A stretch of 64,000 nucleotides of DNA from Acetobacter cibinongensis (GCF_000963925.1 NZ_BAMV01000001.1:1-64000), one strand, 5' to 3'; shown: positions 1-9,376, numbered from the stretch's first letter. Program-made: numbers and translations. The notes: generated from the sequence alone by a model not told the origin.

Positions 1-2
1 AC

Positions 3-488
3 AACGCAGCAGAGGAAGACACCGACCAAGCCCTTCTGGCCGGATACGAACAGGATGGCCTGACGCTGCGTGACGACCCGGACAGCCACAGGCTGCTCAT
101 CGGGGTAGACCCGGCATCTTTCCGGTCACAAGTGCAGTCAGGAACCAATCAATATCACCTGGCCGTGCGCGACGTGCTTTCTGCCGCTGCGTCATATGCC
201 TATCTTTATTTTGGGCAACATCCAGATGCCACAAGCCTGACTGTTCAGGCCGATATTGAGAACGATACACCCGTCCCAACGACTGGGGGAACGGCAGATA
301 GCTCATCTCAACAACCAGCATTGTCGTTTGATATCCCACGCCCTGCGTTGCCTATCACAGCAGACCGTAAACCGGATGCGTATTCAGCCCACATGATAAG
401 CCAGATTTTAGGGACGATAGACCCCGCTCAGGCAACGATAGCGCCATGGCTCCGCGCCAGCCTGCAGCCGTCCGCTCAAAGCCAGTAA
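3..488 (+). CDS. C-terminal part of an unrecognised protein (5' end outside window)
   Basis: An open frame runs from the first bases of the window to a TAA at 486-488, giving at least 161 residues. I do not recognise the family. The visible part is hydrophilic and rich in Ala, Thr, Ser, Gln and Pro, with an acidic start (AAEEDTDQALLAGYEQDG), a central stretch DVLSAAASYAYLYFGQHPDA, and a low-complexity Thr/Ser/Gln linker around residues 95-110. No transmembrane segment or cysteine motif is seen. It lies 160 bp upstream of rlmN on the same strand. A GTG at 132 could be an internal start, but the frame is open further upstream, so a truncated larger protein is more likely. Confidence 0.55.
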   Translation, partial: NAAEEDTDQALLAGYEQDGLTLRDDPDSHRLLIGVDPASFRSQVQSGTNQYHLAVRDVLSAAASYAYLYFGQHPDATSLTVQADIENDTPVPTTGGTADSSSQQPALSFDIPRPALPITADRKPDAYSAHMISQILGTIDPAQATIAPWLRASLQPSAQSQ

Positions 489-650
489 AAAACAGGTGGA
501 TGGCTGGCTTGTTTCCTAACGCGGGATGACCTGATAAATTTTTGCTGTTTATACGCCCAAAACTCTATAAAAGCGCAGGTCCGGTGCATGCCGGGGCTTT
601 TTCTGCTACAAGTAGCCCAGCATTATTTCCCCTTTACCATGGCGCAGTGT

Positions 651-1865
651 ATGTCTCTCGTTAATTCCGCTCATCCATCCCGCACACATGATGCAGAGGC
701 CGCTGCGGCGCTTAATGCAGAAGAAAGATCCCGTATTCTTGCCAAGGCGGCTCTGTTCAGCCCGCCGGATGCAAGGCTGCCTGACGGTCGGCGCGACCTT
801 GTCGGCCTGTCACGGGAAGAATTGACGGACATTCTGGTAGAAATTGGCGAAAAGCCATTCCGGACCAAGCAGCTCTGGCACTGGATTTATCATCAGGGCG
901 TGACAGATTTTACGCTCATGAGCTCCATTGCCAAGCCGCTTCAGCAAAAACTGGCTGAGCGCTTCATAGTGGGTCGCCCTGAGCCTGCCATGGTTCAGAC
1001 ATCCAATGATGAGACACGTAAATTCCTGTTCCGCTTCCGCGATGGTCAGGAAGCCGAGACTGTGTATATCCCTGACAGACGGGAAGACCGGGGCGCGGTC
1101 TGCATTTCCTCTCAGGTTGGCTGCACTCTCTCTTGCACTTTCTGCCACACAGGTACGCAGAAGCTGGTCCGTAATCTGGGTGCCGCAGAAATTGTGGGGC
1201 AGTTTATGGCTGCTCGGGATTCCTACAAAGAATGGCCTAGCCCGAAGGGTGACACGCCCCGCCTGCTTTCCACCATTGTATTAATGGGTATGGGTGAGCC
1301 GCTCTACAATTACGAAAACATCGCCAAAGCCATGAAGATTATCATGGATGGTGAAGGTATCGGTCTGTCCCGCCGCCGCATCACACTTTCAACCTCGGGC
1401 GTAGTGCCTTTGATGGACAAGTGCGGAGATGAGTTGGGCATTAACCTTGCGGTGTCTCTACATGCCGTCCGGAATGACCTGCGGGATGAAATTGTCCCCC
1501 TCAATCGCAAATATCCTATTGAAGAAGTTCTGGCTGCCTGCCGCCGTTACCCTGCTGCGAGCAACGCACGACGGATCACTTTTGAATACATCATGTTACG
1601 CGGCATCAATGACAGTGAGTCCGATGCCCGTGAACTGGTGCGCCTGATTTCTGGCATTCCGGCCAAAGTTAACCTGATACCGTTCAACCCGTGGCCGGGG
1701 AGCGACTACCGCCCCTCCACGCGGGAACAGCAGAATAAATTTGCCCAGATTATTATGGATGCAGGCTTCGCCTCCCCCATCCGCACCCCGCGCGGGCGCG
1801 ACATTCTGGCAGCCTGTGGGCAGCTTAAAACCGAAAGTGAGCGTGTTCGCGCCTCTCAGTCCTGA
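651..1865 (+). CDS. rlmN: 23S rRNA (adenine-C2)-methyltransferase RlmN
   Basis: Radical SAM enzyme that methylates C2 of A2503 in 23S rRNA, and in E. coli also A37 of some tRNAs, using two SAM and a methyl-cysteine intermediate. With the ATG at 651 the protein is 404 residues. The [4Fe-4S] motif C-x3-C-x2-C is at Cys158, Cys162 and Cys165 (CTLSCTFC). The two extra family cysteines are Cys151 (AVCISSQVGC) and Cys389 near the C terminus (ILAACGQL). MGMGEPLYNYENI and SLHAVRNDLRDEIVPLNR are typical family segments. Alternative in-frame ATGs at 588 and 639 would add 21 or 4 residues; none has a strong ribosome site. argG follows after a hairpin-bearing gap. Confidence 0.93.
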   Translation: MSLVNSAHPSRTHDAEAAAALNAEERSRILAKAALFSPPDARLPDGRRDLVGLSREELTDILVEIGEKPFRTKQLWHWIYHQGVTDFTLMSSIAKPLQQKLAERFIVGRPEPAMVQTSNDETRKFLFRFRDGQEAETVYIPDRREDRGAVCISSQVGCTLSCTFCHTGTQKLVRNLGAAEIVGQFMAARDSYKEWPSPKGDTPRLLSTIVLMGMGEPLYNYENIAKAMKIIMDGEGIGLSRRRITLSTSGVVPLMDKCGDELGINLAVSLHAVRNDLRDEIVPLNRKYPIEEVLAACRRYPAASNARRITFEYIMLRGINDSESDARELVRLISGIPAKVNLIPFNPWPGSDYRPSTREQQNKFAQIIMDAGFASPIRTPRGRDILAACGQLKTESERVRASQS

Positions 1866-1880
1866 TTTTTCTGCCTTTCT

Positions 1881-1928
1881 GCATCAGTCTTGCCCACCGG
1901 GGCACTGGCTCCCCGGCATGACTGATGC
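1881..1928. repeat. Two-tier inverted repeat between rlmN and argG
   Basis: An outer 9-bp arm pair (1881-1889 GCATCAGTC with 1920-1928 GACTGATGC) encloses an inner 6-bp pair (1897-1902 CCGGGG with 1911-1916 CCCCGG). Both are perfect complements. There is no T-run after it on the plus strand, so it is not a classic intrinsic terminator. It may act in the argG leader or shield the rlmN mRNA end; function unknown. Confidence 0.5.
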
Positions 1929-1979
1929 TAGGACACTGTGCGAAACAGCATTCGTTTTTAGATTCAGGAGATCATCCTC

Positions 1980-3221
1980 ATGGGCGCACCTGCAGCCAGA
2001 AAAGATGTCAAAAAAGTTGTGCTTGCCTATTCCGGGGGGCTCGACACATCTGTCATTCTACGCTGGCTACAGAAAACCTATGGGTGTGAGGTCGTTACCT
2101 TTACGGCTGACCTAGGCCAGGGCGAAGAACTGGAACCTGCCCGTAAAAAAGCCGAAATGTTTGGCGTGAAGGAAATCTTCGTTGAAGATCTGCGCGAAAC
2201 GTTCGTTAAAGACTTCGTATTCCCCATGTTCCGGGCCAATACGCTGTATGAAGGCCAGTACCTACTCGGCACGTCCATTGCCCGCCCGCTGATTGCACAG
2301 CGCCAGATTGAAATTGCACGCGCCGTTGGTGCTGATGCCGTTGCACACGGTGCGACTGGCAAAGGGAATGACCAGGTCCGGTTTGAACTGGCTTACTATG
2401 CCCTGCAACCTGACATCACGGTTGTAGCTCCCTGGCGCGAATGGGATCTGACATCCCGTACCAAGCTGCTGTCTTTTGCTGAAGAAAACCAGATCCCCAT
2501 CGCAAAGGACAAGCGTGGCGAAGCCCCGTTCTCGGTAGATGCCAATCTGCTGCACTCCTCTTCCGAAGGCAAATTGCTGGAAGACCCCGCTGTTGGTCCG
2601 GAAGAAATTGTGTTCCAGCGCACCATTTCTCCTGAAGCCGCACCGGATAAGGTGACGGAAATTACCATTGACTTCGTGTCAGGTGACCCGGTTGCCATTA
2701 ATGGTGTGGCCATGTCTCCGGCAACGCTGCTGACACGCCTGAATGAACTGGGCAAGGAAAACGGCATTGGCCGCCTTGATCTTGTTGAGAACCGTTTTGT
2801 AGGCATGAAGTCACGCGGCATTTACGAAACGCCCGGTGGCACCATTCTGCTGACCGCACACCGTAGCATTGAATCCATCACGCTCGACCGTGAAGCCATG
2901 CACCTGAAGGATAGCCTGATGCCGCGTTATGCTGGCATTATCTATAATGGTCTGTGGTTCTCACCCGAACGCCGCATGCTTCAGGCCCTGATTGATGCGT
3001 CCCAGCAGTCTGTCAGCGGTCGGGTTCGCCTCAAGCTGTATAAAGGCAATGTCGTGTGTGTTGGGCGTGAAAGCGCCAACAGCCTGTACGATACCCGCGT
3101 TGTGACGTTTGAGGACGATGAAGGCGCATATAATCAGCAAGACGCACAGGGCTTTATCAAACTCAATGCGCTTCGTCTCCGTCTGGGCGCTCAGATTGGC
3201 CGCGCAGGCGGTACACTCTGA
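1980..3221 (+). CDS. argG: Argininosuccinate synthase
   Basis: Cytoplasmic enzyme of arginine biosynthesis: citrulline + aspartate + ATP gives argininosuccinate + AMP + PPi. The 413-residue length is normal. The N-terminal ATP-pyrophosphatase loop is seen as AYSGGLDTS (about residues 16-24). Other family signatures are [19 protein letters not shown] and EGKLLEDP. The ATG at 1980 has the ribosome site CAGGAG 8 bases upstream. It follows rlmN on the same strand, separated by a 114-bp gap with the 1881-1928 hairpin. The next gene starts 41 bp downstream. Confidence 0.97.
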   Translation: MGAPAARKDVKKVVLAYSGGLDTSVILRWLQKTYGCEVVTFTADLGQGEELEPARKKAEMFGVKEIFVEDLRETFVKDFVFPMFRANTLYEGQYLLGTSIARPLIAQRQIEIARAVGADAVAHGATGKGNDQVRFELAYYALQPDITVVAPWREWDLTSRTKLLSFAEENQIPIAKDKRGEAPFSVDANLLHSSSEGKLLEDPAVGPEEIVFQRTISPEAAPDKVTEITIDFVSGDPVAINGVAMSPATLLTRLNELGKENGIGRLDLVENRFVGMKSRGIYETPGGTILLTAHRSIESITLDREAMHLKDSLMPRYAGIIYNGLWFSPERRMLQALIDASQQSVSGRVRLKLYKGNVVCVGRESANSLYDTRVVTFEDDEGAYNQQDAQGFIKLNALRLRLGAQIGRAGGTL

Positions 3222-3262
3222 TCTGTCTCCCCTGCCATTTTTTGTGAAGTGTCGAGAGGACC

Positions 3263-3754
3263 ATGACCCGTCGTTTCAAACTCATCCCTTATATGCTTGC
3301 GGCCAGCATGGCCGTTTCTCTTACAGCCTGCGGTGGACATAAAGACGATGATGTGGAGCTGACACCGCAGCAAACAATGGCCAAGCTGCGTGCTGAACCG
3401 GGTGTCGTGACACTGAAGGACGGTCTGGCTTACAAAGTCATCAAATCTGGCCCCAAGGATGGTGAACAACCACGCGTTGGGGACATGATGATGGTGATTT
3501 ATGAAGGTCGCCTGCCTGACGGGTCCATCTTTGACAGCTCCGAACAGCATGGTGACGGCGCTTACATGCAGATGCCTCTGCAAGGGCTGGTGCAAGGCTG
3601 GATGGAAGCCATGCCCATGATGCATGTTGGTGACACCTGGATGCTCTATGTTCCGCCCGAACTGGGTTATGGGCATAAAGCTATGGGGGTTATTCCCTCT
3701 GATAGTCCTTTGATTTTCCGTATCCAGATTTTGGGCGTTGATCACGCGCATTAA
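3263..3754 (+). CDS. FKBP-type peptidyl-prolyl isomerase lipoprotein
   Basis: A 163-residue protein with a lipoprotein signal peptide: basic start MTRRFK, hydrophobic stretch, lipobox LTAC with acylated Cys23. It is followed by one FKBP domain at about residues 55-160 (GDMMMVIYEGRLPDGSIFDSS, MQMPLQGLVQGWMEAMPMM, YVPPELGYG). It would isomerise proline peptide bonds in the periplasm, anchored to a membrane. The ribosome site GAGAGG lies just before the ATG. Its end overlaps the upstream part of the following cytochrome frame; with the start I prefer for that gene (3813) there is no overlap. The specific FkpA/Mip-type role cannot be assigned from sequence alone. Confidence 0.9.
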   Translation: MTRRFKLIPYMLAASMAVSLTACGGHKDDDVELTPQQTMAKLRAEPGVVTLKDGLAYKVIKSGPKDGEQPRVGDMMMVIYEGRLPDGSIFDSSEQHGDGAYMQMPLQGLVQGWMEAMPMMHVGDTWMLYVPPELGYGHKAMGVIPSDSPLIFRIQILGVDHAH

Positions 3755-3812
3755 TCAGGCTGTACGATTTTACCGGCTCCGTAGTTCTATGGAGCCGGTG
3801 GGATACCTGCAT

Positions 3813-4295
3813 ATGGCAGTAAAGTTTCCAAGCCGCCGGCCTACCCTGCTCTCTGTGGTAATGCTGGGTGCGCTCTCCCTGTCCCTTACCGACTGCTCTC
3901 GCAAATCTCCAAAAATGCTCTACGGAAGTAATTGCGGAATTTGCCATCATAGCGGGGATGGGATGCCGGGTTCTGTTCCGCCTCTGGTTGGCCGAATTGA
4001 TAAAATTGCCAGCACCCCTGCCGGTAAACAGTATCTGGCCAATGTGCTCATGAACGGTGTAAGCGGCCCCATTACGGCAAATGGCCAGCCTTACAACGCT
4101 GAAATGCCTCCCTTCCGGTACCTGAAGGACGATGAGGTTGCCCAAATTCTCTCCTGGCTCTCTGCCAGAGGAACAACGCAACCAGCCCCAGAGTTTTCCG
4201 CACAGGACATTGCAGCCGCTCGCGCAAACCGCATCTCCTCCGGCAGAGTGGCAACCGAGCGTGAGACCTTGAACAAAACCACGCCCCTCCCCTGA
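3813..4295 (+). CDS. Cytochrome c family lipoprotein
   Basis: A 160-residue protein with a lipoprotein-like signal (MLGALSLSLTDC, Cys28) and one haem-c site CGICH at residues 41-45. The likely distal ligand is the Met in NAEMPPF. Later residues DDEVAQILSWLSARGTT resemble the last helix of class I cytochromes c. Such proteins carry electrons in the periplasm; here the donor and acceptor are unknown. The frame is open from 3738, and ATGs at 3789 and 3813 are possible. I chose 3813 because it puts the basic residues directly before the hydrophobic core and has a purine-rich GGTGGGA upstream. trpS follows 30 bp later. Confidence 0.85.
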   Translation: MAVKFPSRRPTLLSVVMLGALSLSLTDCSRKSPKMLYGSNCGICHHSGDGMPGSVPPLVGRIDKIASTPAGKQYLANVLMNGVSGPITANGQPYNAEMPPFRYLKDDEVAQILSWLSARGTTQPAPEFSAQDIAAARANRISSGRVATERETLNKTTPLP

Positions 4296-4325
4296 TTTTT
4301 ATCTGACGTCATACTGGTAAGACCA

Positions 4326-5321
4326 ATGCAACGCATTTTTTCTGGCATTCAGCCGTCTGGCATTCCTCAGTTAGGTAACTACCTTGGGGCCATTCGTAAC
4401 TGGGTTAATTTACAGGCTGACCATGAATGCGTGTTCTGTCTGGTGGATATGCACGCCATTACCGTATGGCAGTCTCCGGAAGACCTGAGAAGACAAACCC
4501 TGACACAGGCCGCCATTCTGCTGGCTTCTGGCATTGATACTGAAAAACATATTCTGTTTAACCAGTCTGCTGTTTCAGCCCATGCACGTCTTGCATGGAT
4601 TTTTAACTGTGTCTCCCGTCTCGGCTGGTTAAACCGCATGACGCAATTTAAGGATAAGGCAGGCAAGGACCGTGAAAACCATTCTGCGGGCCTGTATGTT
4701 TACCCCAATCTGATGGCTGCGGACATTCTGGCATACAAAGCCACACGCGTGCCTGTTGGCGAAGACCAGAAGCAGCACCTTGAGCTAACCAATGATATTG
4801 CCCAGAAGTTCAACCATGATTACGGCGTAGAGTTTTTCCCTACGGTAGAAGCCGTCATCCCTCCGGCCGCAGCTCGTGTCATGAGCTTGCGTGACGGGAC
4901 CAAGAAGATGTCAAAATCTGACCCGTCTGCCCAAAGCCGTATTGAAATGACCGATGATGCAGACGCCATTGCGCTCAAAATTCGTCGCGCCAAAACGGAT
5001 ACAGATGTCCTACCGGGAGAAGAAGCTGGGCTTGAGGGCCGCGCAGAAGCTAAAAATCTGGTCACCATTTACGCAGCTTTGGCTGACATGAGCGTTGCTG
5101 ATGTGCTGGCGCAGCATCAGGGTGAAGGCTTCGGTCCCTTCAAAAAAGCCCTGACAGATGTTGTGGTTAACGCAATAGCTCCCATTGCGCAGGAAACCCA
5201 ACGCCTGATGCAAAATGAGGATCATCTTGTCTCCGTGCTACGGGCTGGCGCTGCACGCGCGCACGCCATTGCAGACCCGATTGTGACTGAAGCCGAAAAA
5301 ATTGTAGGTTTTGTAAAATAA
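4326..5321 (+). CDS. trpS: Tryptophanyl-tRNA synthetase
   Basis: Class I aminoacyl-tRNA synthetase that charges tRNA-Trp. Length is 331 residues, normal for the bacterial enzyme. The HIGH-type motif is PSGIPQLGN (residues 10-18), and the KMSKS loop is exact at residues 194-198 (KKMSKSD). VDMHAITV and [15 protein letters not shown] are family segments. A hairpin right after the stop (5330-5359) separates it from the convergent DUF1275 gene. Confidence 0.97.
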   Translation: MQRIFSGIQPSGIPQLGNYLGAIRNWVNLQADHECVFCLVDMHAITVWQSPEDLRRQTLTQAAILLASGIDTEKHILFNQSAVSAHARLAWIFNCVSRLGWLNRMTQFKDKAGKDRENHSAGLYVYPNLMAADILAYKATRVPVGEDQKQHLELTNDIAQKFNHDYGVEFFPTVEAVIPPAAARVMSLRDGTKKMSKSDPSAQSRIEMTDDADAIALKIRRAKTDTDVLPGEEAGLEGRAEAKNLVTIYAALADMSVADVLAQHQGEGFGPFKKALTDVVVNAIAPIAQETQRLMQNEDHLVSVLRAGAARAHAIADPIVTEAEKIVGFVK

Positions 5322-5329
5322 AATCCAAA

Positions 5330-5359
5330 GGGTTGAAGGCACAGGCGGTGCTTCAACCC
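5330..5359 (-). terminator. Terminator hairpin between trpS and the DUF1275 gene
   Basis: Arms GGGTTGAA (5330-5337) and TTCAACCC (5352-5359) continue into GCAC/GTGC after one bulged G. On the minus strand the hairpin is followed by TTTGGATTTTATTTT, which suits termination of the DUF1275 gene ending at 5362. It may also stop trpS transcription. Confidence 0.65.
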
Positions 5360-5361
5360 GT

Positions 5362-6096
5362 TTACGACACATCCCCTTTATCCCGGTTCATGTTGACCAT
5401 GATACCGGGAAGGGACAAACATGCCAGCACACCGGCCACAGCAAACAGAAAACCTGTTGGCCAATGTGTGTAGCCGTACACACCCAGGCCACTCCCGAGA
5501 ATAAAGCAGCCAATAATCTGACTGTGTAGCCAGAGGCGTTGCTGCATTTTACGGTGCTTCTCGGCATCCTCTTTTTGCCGAAAAGAGCTCAACCAGTCTG
5601 CCAGTTCAATACCAAGATCTGTCACCATCCCAGTCACATGCGTGGTGCGCACTACAGCGCCGGAGACACGGGTCACCGTAGCGTTCTGCAACCCCATGAG
5701 AAATGAAAGTAATAATGGGGTTAGACTGGACGGTGTGCCATGAGGCTGCCAGAGGAGTTGCATACAGGCCAGCCCGCATAACAAAACGGCTTCAAGCAGA
5801 ATGGTAAATGCGTAAATGGCACCCTGCCCCCGCCGTCTTCCATTATTCATAAGCAACGTGCAGGTCATGGCCCCGCCCAGAAAACACAGAACAATTGCGC
5901 CCGCCATAAAGGCGGGTTGCAGTTTTCCTGCCACAAAAGCGCTAGCCAAAGCCGACACATTGCCTGTCATGTTTGCGCAGTAATAGCCTACGCTTAAAAA
6001 ACCTGCTGAATTGAGAGCCCCCGCGACCAATGCCAGAGAACTACCGAGTTGTCGGTCCTGTAGAAAAGTACGGTTCCCTTTGTGAAGCCATAGCAC
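5362..6096 (-). CDS. DUF1275 (YoaK-family) membrane protein
   Basis: A 244-residue inner-membrane protein with about six hydrophobic segments. The family signature is clear: ALVAGALNSAGFLSVGYYCANMTGN at the start, then GLQNATVTRVSGAVVRTTHVTGMVTDLG. Members are common in bacteria and lack a firmly established substrate. The start is GTG at 6096 with GAGAGGA 10 bases upstream. It is convergent with trpS and divergent from nothing close; the MliC-like gene lies upstream on the same strand with a 32-bp gap. Confidence 0.85.
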   Translation of the reverse strand: MLWLHKGNRTFLQDRQLGSSLALVAGALNSAGFLSVGYYCANMTGNVSALASAFVAGKLQPAFMAGAIVLCFLGGAMTCTLLMNNGRRRGQGAIYAFTILLEAVLLCGLACMQLLWQPHGTPSSLTPLLLSFLMGLQNATVTRVSGAVVRTTHVTGMVTDLGIELADWLSSFRQKEDAEKHRKMQQRLWLHSQIIGCFILGSGLGVYGYTHWPTGFLFAVAGVLACLSLPGIMVNMNRDKGDVS

Positions 6097-6128
6097 TGGT
6101 GCACAAATCCTCTCAGTTGGTGTGTAGG

Positions 6129-6563
6129 CTATTGCAGCTCACGGCAGGTCACATGCGCCGCTCCACCTGCGTTTCTCTGCGTAAAAAAGGCTTCTTTTTC
6201 TTTTGTCCACCAGACGAAGTTGTCGGCAGCATATTTTGCACCGGAAGCCGCCACAACATTGGCAAAAACCAGCGTTTGGCCATTTAAAGGTAAGATTGCC
6301 AAACTGGTTTCACCTGCATTGATATAGGTAACGGGCACGGTCTGGCTGGAAAAATGCGCCAGAAGTGCCGGATCACCCAAACAGCGATAACTGGCTTTTG
6401 TCGTTTTCACCGCAACGGCAGGCTTCAGCGGTATAGAGAACGAGTTTTGGGGCGCTGCTTCTGTGGACATGGGTTGCGCGTGCCCTACCTGTGTAGAGAG
6501 GCCGATAAAAGCTACCAGCAAAGAAGCGACACCCATCTTTTTCTGCTTAGACACAGTCAGCAT
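6129..6563 (-). CDS. MliC-like C-type lysozyme inhibitor, secreted
   Basis: A 144-residue protein with a signal peptide (KQKKMGVASLLVAFIGLSTQVGHAQ) and a C-terminal domain matching the MliC/PliC fold. Features are YRCLGD with an early Cys, SGAKYAADNFVWWTKEKEAFF, and a closing Cys in HVTCRELQ that could form the family disulfide. MliC-type proteins block host C-type lysozyme in the periplasm. No lipobox is seen, so it is probably soluble (PliC-like). The frame is open up to 6680, but the ATG at 6563 has GAGGA 11 bases upstream and starts the signal peptide properly. It is divergent from the DUF1826 gene. Confidence 0.72.
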   Translation of the reverse strand: MLTVSKQKKMGVASLLVAFIGLSTQVGHAQPMSTEAAPQNSFSIPLKPAVAVKTTKASYRCLGDPALLAHFSSQTVPVTYINAGETSLAILPLNGQTLVFANVVAASGAKYAADNFVWWTKEKEAFFTQRNAGGAAHVTCRELQ

Positions 6564-6736
6564 AATTATTTCAGTCCTCAGACGCATCACTTTACTCAGC
6601 CTACACTGCTTACAGGGCCTAACGCAAAGCCTGCCTTCTGGCGCAATAGCGCAGAGGGAGCTCGCTGCACCTCGCACCAAAACATTACCCTATGCCGCAA
6701 AACACGACCCCTTGAAAAAATACCCCCATATAATGT

Positions 6737-6755
6737 AATGTTATAGTGTTTCATT
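6737..6755 (+). promoter_or_regulatory. Zur-box-like operator upstream of the DUF1826 gene
   Basis: AATGTTATA-G-TGTTTCATT. The left half is exact for the Zur consensus half AATGTTATA; the right half matches 6 of 9 positions. A perfect -10 hexamer TATAAT is at 6729-6734, so a bound repressor would sit right over the start site. The 31-bp spacing to the gene start at 6768 or less is compatible with repression by zinc-loaded Zur. This is inference from motif and context. Confidence 0.5.
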
Positions 6756-6767
6756 TATGGTGTGTTT

Positions 6768-7442
6768 ATGATGCTCTCCACCAGTTGCCCCACAAGAAGC
6801 CTTTTTCCGCTTATTTCTGCACCGCTACCGCAGACAATAGGCAAAGGCCCCCTCTTGCGTATCCGTCGCCCGCTGTCCTCTCCCCTTCAGCAGGCTATTG
6901 CTGCGCATATGGCTTATGGACCAAGCTTACTTCTCGCTCGTGGTAGACCCCAGCATATCGGGACATTACTTCAGCCCCATATGCCCCCCGATGCCGTGTT
7001 ACTGTTGAAAGATGCACTCGCATTGGCGCGCCTGTATCAAGTTCATAGCGGGCTTTCTGAAGTCAGGTTCAGGTTGGAGCATGTCAGCACAGACTCTTGC
7101 CGAAAATTCCATACAGATCACGTCAAGCTGCGGCTGTTATGCACCTATCATGGATTAGCGACAGAGTGGGTGCCGCCTGAATTTTTACAGGCAGACACTC
7201 TCAACGAACGCGGCGTACCGGCCACCATTCCTGCGGACTGTATTCACCGGTTAGACACAGGAGATATCGCATTACTGAAAGGCCGTGCGAACGCTGGACA
7301 TACAGGCGTTGTTCACCGCTCTCCCCCTGTGTCCCATCTTCCCAAAAATCAACGGACCCGATTGCTGCTGACGATAGATGAACCAACCGCATGTGGCATG
7401 TCGGACGACCAGAACCCGACTGTGCGGCATACCGTCTGTTAG
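6768..7442 (+). CDS. DUF1826 domain protein
   Basis: A 224-residue soluble protein. The DUF1826 core is seen as RFRLEHVSTDSCRKFHTDHVKLRLLCTYHGLATEWVPPE (about residues 99-137), followed by HRLDTGDIALLKG and HRSPP. The conserved Cys and His residues (CRKFH, VVHRSPP) suggest metal binding. From memory, DUF1826 genes occur in Zur regulons near zinc genes in several proteobacteria, which fits the operator-like site at 6737-6755. Possible starts are GTG 6762, ATG 6768 and ATG 6771, none with a clear ribosome site. The TAG stop (7440-7442) overlaps the stop of the convergent FUSC gene. Confidence 0.8.
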   Translation: MMLSTSCPTRSLFPLISAPLPQTIGKGPLLRIRRPLSSPLQQAIAAHMAYGPSLLLARGRPQHIGTLLQPHMPPDAVLLLKDALALARLYQVHSGLSEVRFRLEHVSTDSCRKFHTDHVKLRLLCTYHGLATEWVPPEFLQADTLNERGVPATIPADCIHRLDTGDIALLKGRANAGHTGVVHRSPPVSHLPKNQRTRLLLTIDEPTACGMSDDQNPTVRHTVC

Positions 7443-9376
7443 GCTTTATTATATTCGGCGGCCATGGCGTGCAGGCAGGCCCGAACTTGTGCGAGCTTTT
7501 CCTTGCTTTGCACGGATGGGGCATTTTTAATCTGGCTCCCAAGCCAGTGATCCACCATAGGGCTCCAGCGTAATGTGCTCATGCCCTGCTGGCTCCATTT
7601 GCGCAAAAACACGCGTAAACCACGACGGGCAGTAACGGGTATAACTGGGTCTTGCGCCGCATCTCGCACAAGCACCACCCCCATCCCAAGGCTCATGGTC
7701 TGGAGTTGCTCCTGCATGTAGGCCAGCCGCATGGGCTCTGGAACGCCCTGTGCATTGCGCAAAATTCTCACAAGACTATCGGCACTGCCGGATAGCCATT
7801 GCTGCATGGTTGTGTGGTCATTTTTCTCAGCCAGATGCTTGAGGCTCTGGTTACGCCATGCCCGCGTACGCCGCATGTGTGAATCAATATGAAACGGCAG
7901 AATTGCGCGGTACGTCCACCCGACAAACAGAACTGCAAATAAAAAGGCCAGAGCCCCGTTAAGGAAAGACTGTTCATCATACCGTCCGGTATTGGATGGC
8001 CCCAGCAGAACCGGCAGAAACATGTTGAAAGAAAACGCATAGCCCGCCGTATTAGCATGACGCGCCGCAAGCCCGCCAATGGTCATGGGAACCATAAGCG
8101 CTAGCAGGAGCATTTCCGGGGTTGTGACAAGTGGCATCACCATAAAGGCGTACAGGCCGGCAGCCAGAGCACACCACACCGCCCCTTTGAAGAATGCGCT
8201 GGACGCCAGAATAGGGTTCTCTCTGGTAGCAAGCAGACCATATACGAGTGCGACAAAAGAGATAAAAGCCGCACCGGAAGGCCACGCTGTAACGTCCCAC
8301 ACCAACCATGCAGCAGTAATGCCCGTAGCAGAGCGAATACCGTTTTCAAGGGCCTCCCGCGCATGTCGTCTGGACGTCATTTTAAAGCGGAAGCGGTCAT
8401 TCTTTTGAGGGGTTTCGCTCGCCTGAATATGATAGCAGGCCGACGTGTAATCACTCTTCAATGCCGTAGGGAAAACATTGTCCTGCGCTACACCGGCGGG
8501 CTGCTGGCGGGCTAACAGAGCAATGCCCCGCGCTCTGGCCAGCATGACCATAAGATGAGACAGGGCGGCTTTAGCGTGATCTCCCGCGTGGGTATGCGGC
8601 CCCAGTTCCAATGCATCAAACTCAATACGGCTGTTGGCCGTAACAAGGGTCGTCAACACCTGTGCCTGCGTCTGGGGGGTCGCTTTTCCATCCAGCATGT
8701 CTGTCACCATGGAGGTAACAGCCTGCAGGGCACCGTTCAGGCGTTGCCGGAGATTGCGCTTGGCCTGCTCCCGCAGAGAGGGCGTGCACAGAATAGCTAA
8801 AGCCGCCTCACACACGACCCCAAGAATAATGTACGAGCCACGCGCTATGGCGATATCGAACACATGATCAGGCTCAGAAATAGCGCCCGTTGCTACAATA
8901 GCCGAGGTAAAGCCCGTCAAAACAAGGCCGTAAGCACGGTAGCTTTCCAGAAAAGTCGCAAGGCCACAGCACAGGCCGACCCAAAGCGCCAGCGCACCAA
9001 AAAATAGGGCCGTCTCCTGCGGGAAAGCCGCAATAAGTGCTACCCCTACGCAACACCCGACAACAGTGCCAATAATGCGCCACCGCGCTTTTGAAAGACT
9101 TTCCCCGCGGGAAGACTGGGCCACCACCCACACACTGAGGGGGGCCCACTGCGGGCTGTCCAACTCCATCCACATAGCAATGAGAAGAGACAGGCCGGCA
9201 GCAAAAGCGGAGCGTACAGCAAATGCCAGATCAGCCAAAGATGGCTGTATTAACCATTTTAGCTTGTCCCGCCACGGTTTGGGGCGGCTATGGAACCAAG
9301 ATGGCGCAAACCATGACAGTAAGCCCGCGTACGCAACAGCACCGCTTTGCCCTGCCTGCTGCCGTGTTCTGCTCAT
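7439..9376 (-). CDS. FUSC family inner-membrane transporter (AaeB/fusaric-acid-resistance type)
   Basis: A 645-residue protein with two blocks of five to six hydrophobic helices separated by a long soluble region, the standard FUSC layout. Seen: SAFAAGLSLLIAMWMELDSPQWAPLSVWVV, WRIIGTVVGCCVGVALIAAFP, and a second block FISFVALVYGLLATRENPILASSAFFKGAVWCAL. Related proteins export aromatic carboxylic acids, often with a periplasmic adaptor; no adaptor gene is adjacent here. The ATG at 9376 has GGGGTAAG upstream; a GTG or ATG at 9418 is less likely. It follows the LysR gene on the same strand, so LysR may control it. Confidence 0.85.
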   Translation of the reverse strand: MSRTRQQAGQSGAVAYAGLLSWFAPSWFHSRPKPWRDKLKWLIQPSLADLAFAVRSAFAAGLSLLIAMWMELDSPQWAPLSVWVVAQSSRGESLSKARWRIIGTVVGCCVGVALIAAFPQETALFFGALALWVGLCCGLATFLESYRAYGLVLTGFTSAIVATGAISEPDHVFDIAIARGSYIILGVVCEAALAILCTPSLREQAKRNLRQRLNGALQAVTSMVTDMLDGKATPQTQAQVLTTLVTANSRIEFDALELGPHTHAGDHAKAALSHLMVMLARARGIALLARQQPAGVAQDNVFPTALKSDYTSACYHIQASETPQKNDRFRFKMTSRRHAREALENGIRSATGITAAWLVWDVTAWPSGAAFISFVALVYGLLATRENPILASSAFFKGAVWCALAAGLYAFMVMPLVTTPEMLLLALMVPMTIGGLAARHANTAGYAFSFNMFLPVLLGPSNTGRYDEQSFLNGALAFLFAVLFVGWTYRAILPFHIDSHMRRTRAWRNQSLKHLAEKNDHTTMQQWLSGSADSLVRILRNAQGVPEPMRLAYMQEQLQTMSLGMGVVLVRDAAQDPVIPVTARRGLRVFLRKWSQQGMSTLRWSPMVDHWLGSQIKNAPSVQSKEKLAQVRACLHAMAAEYNKA

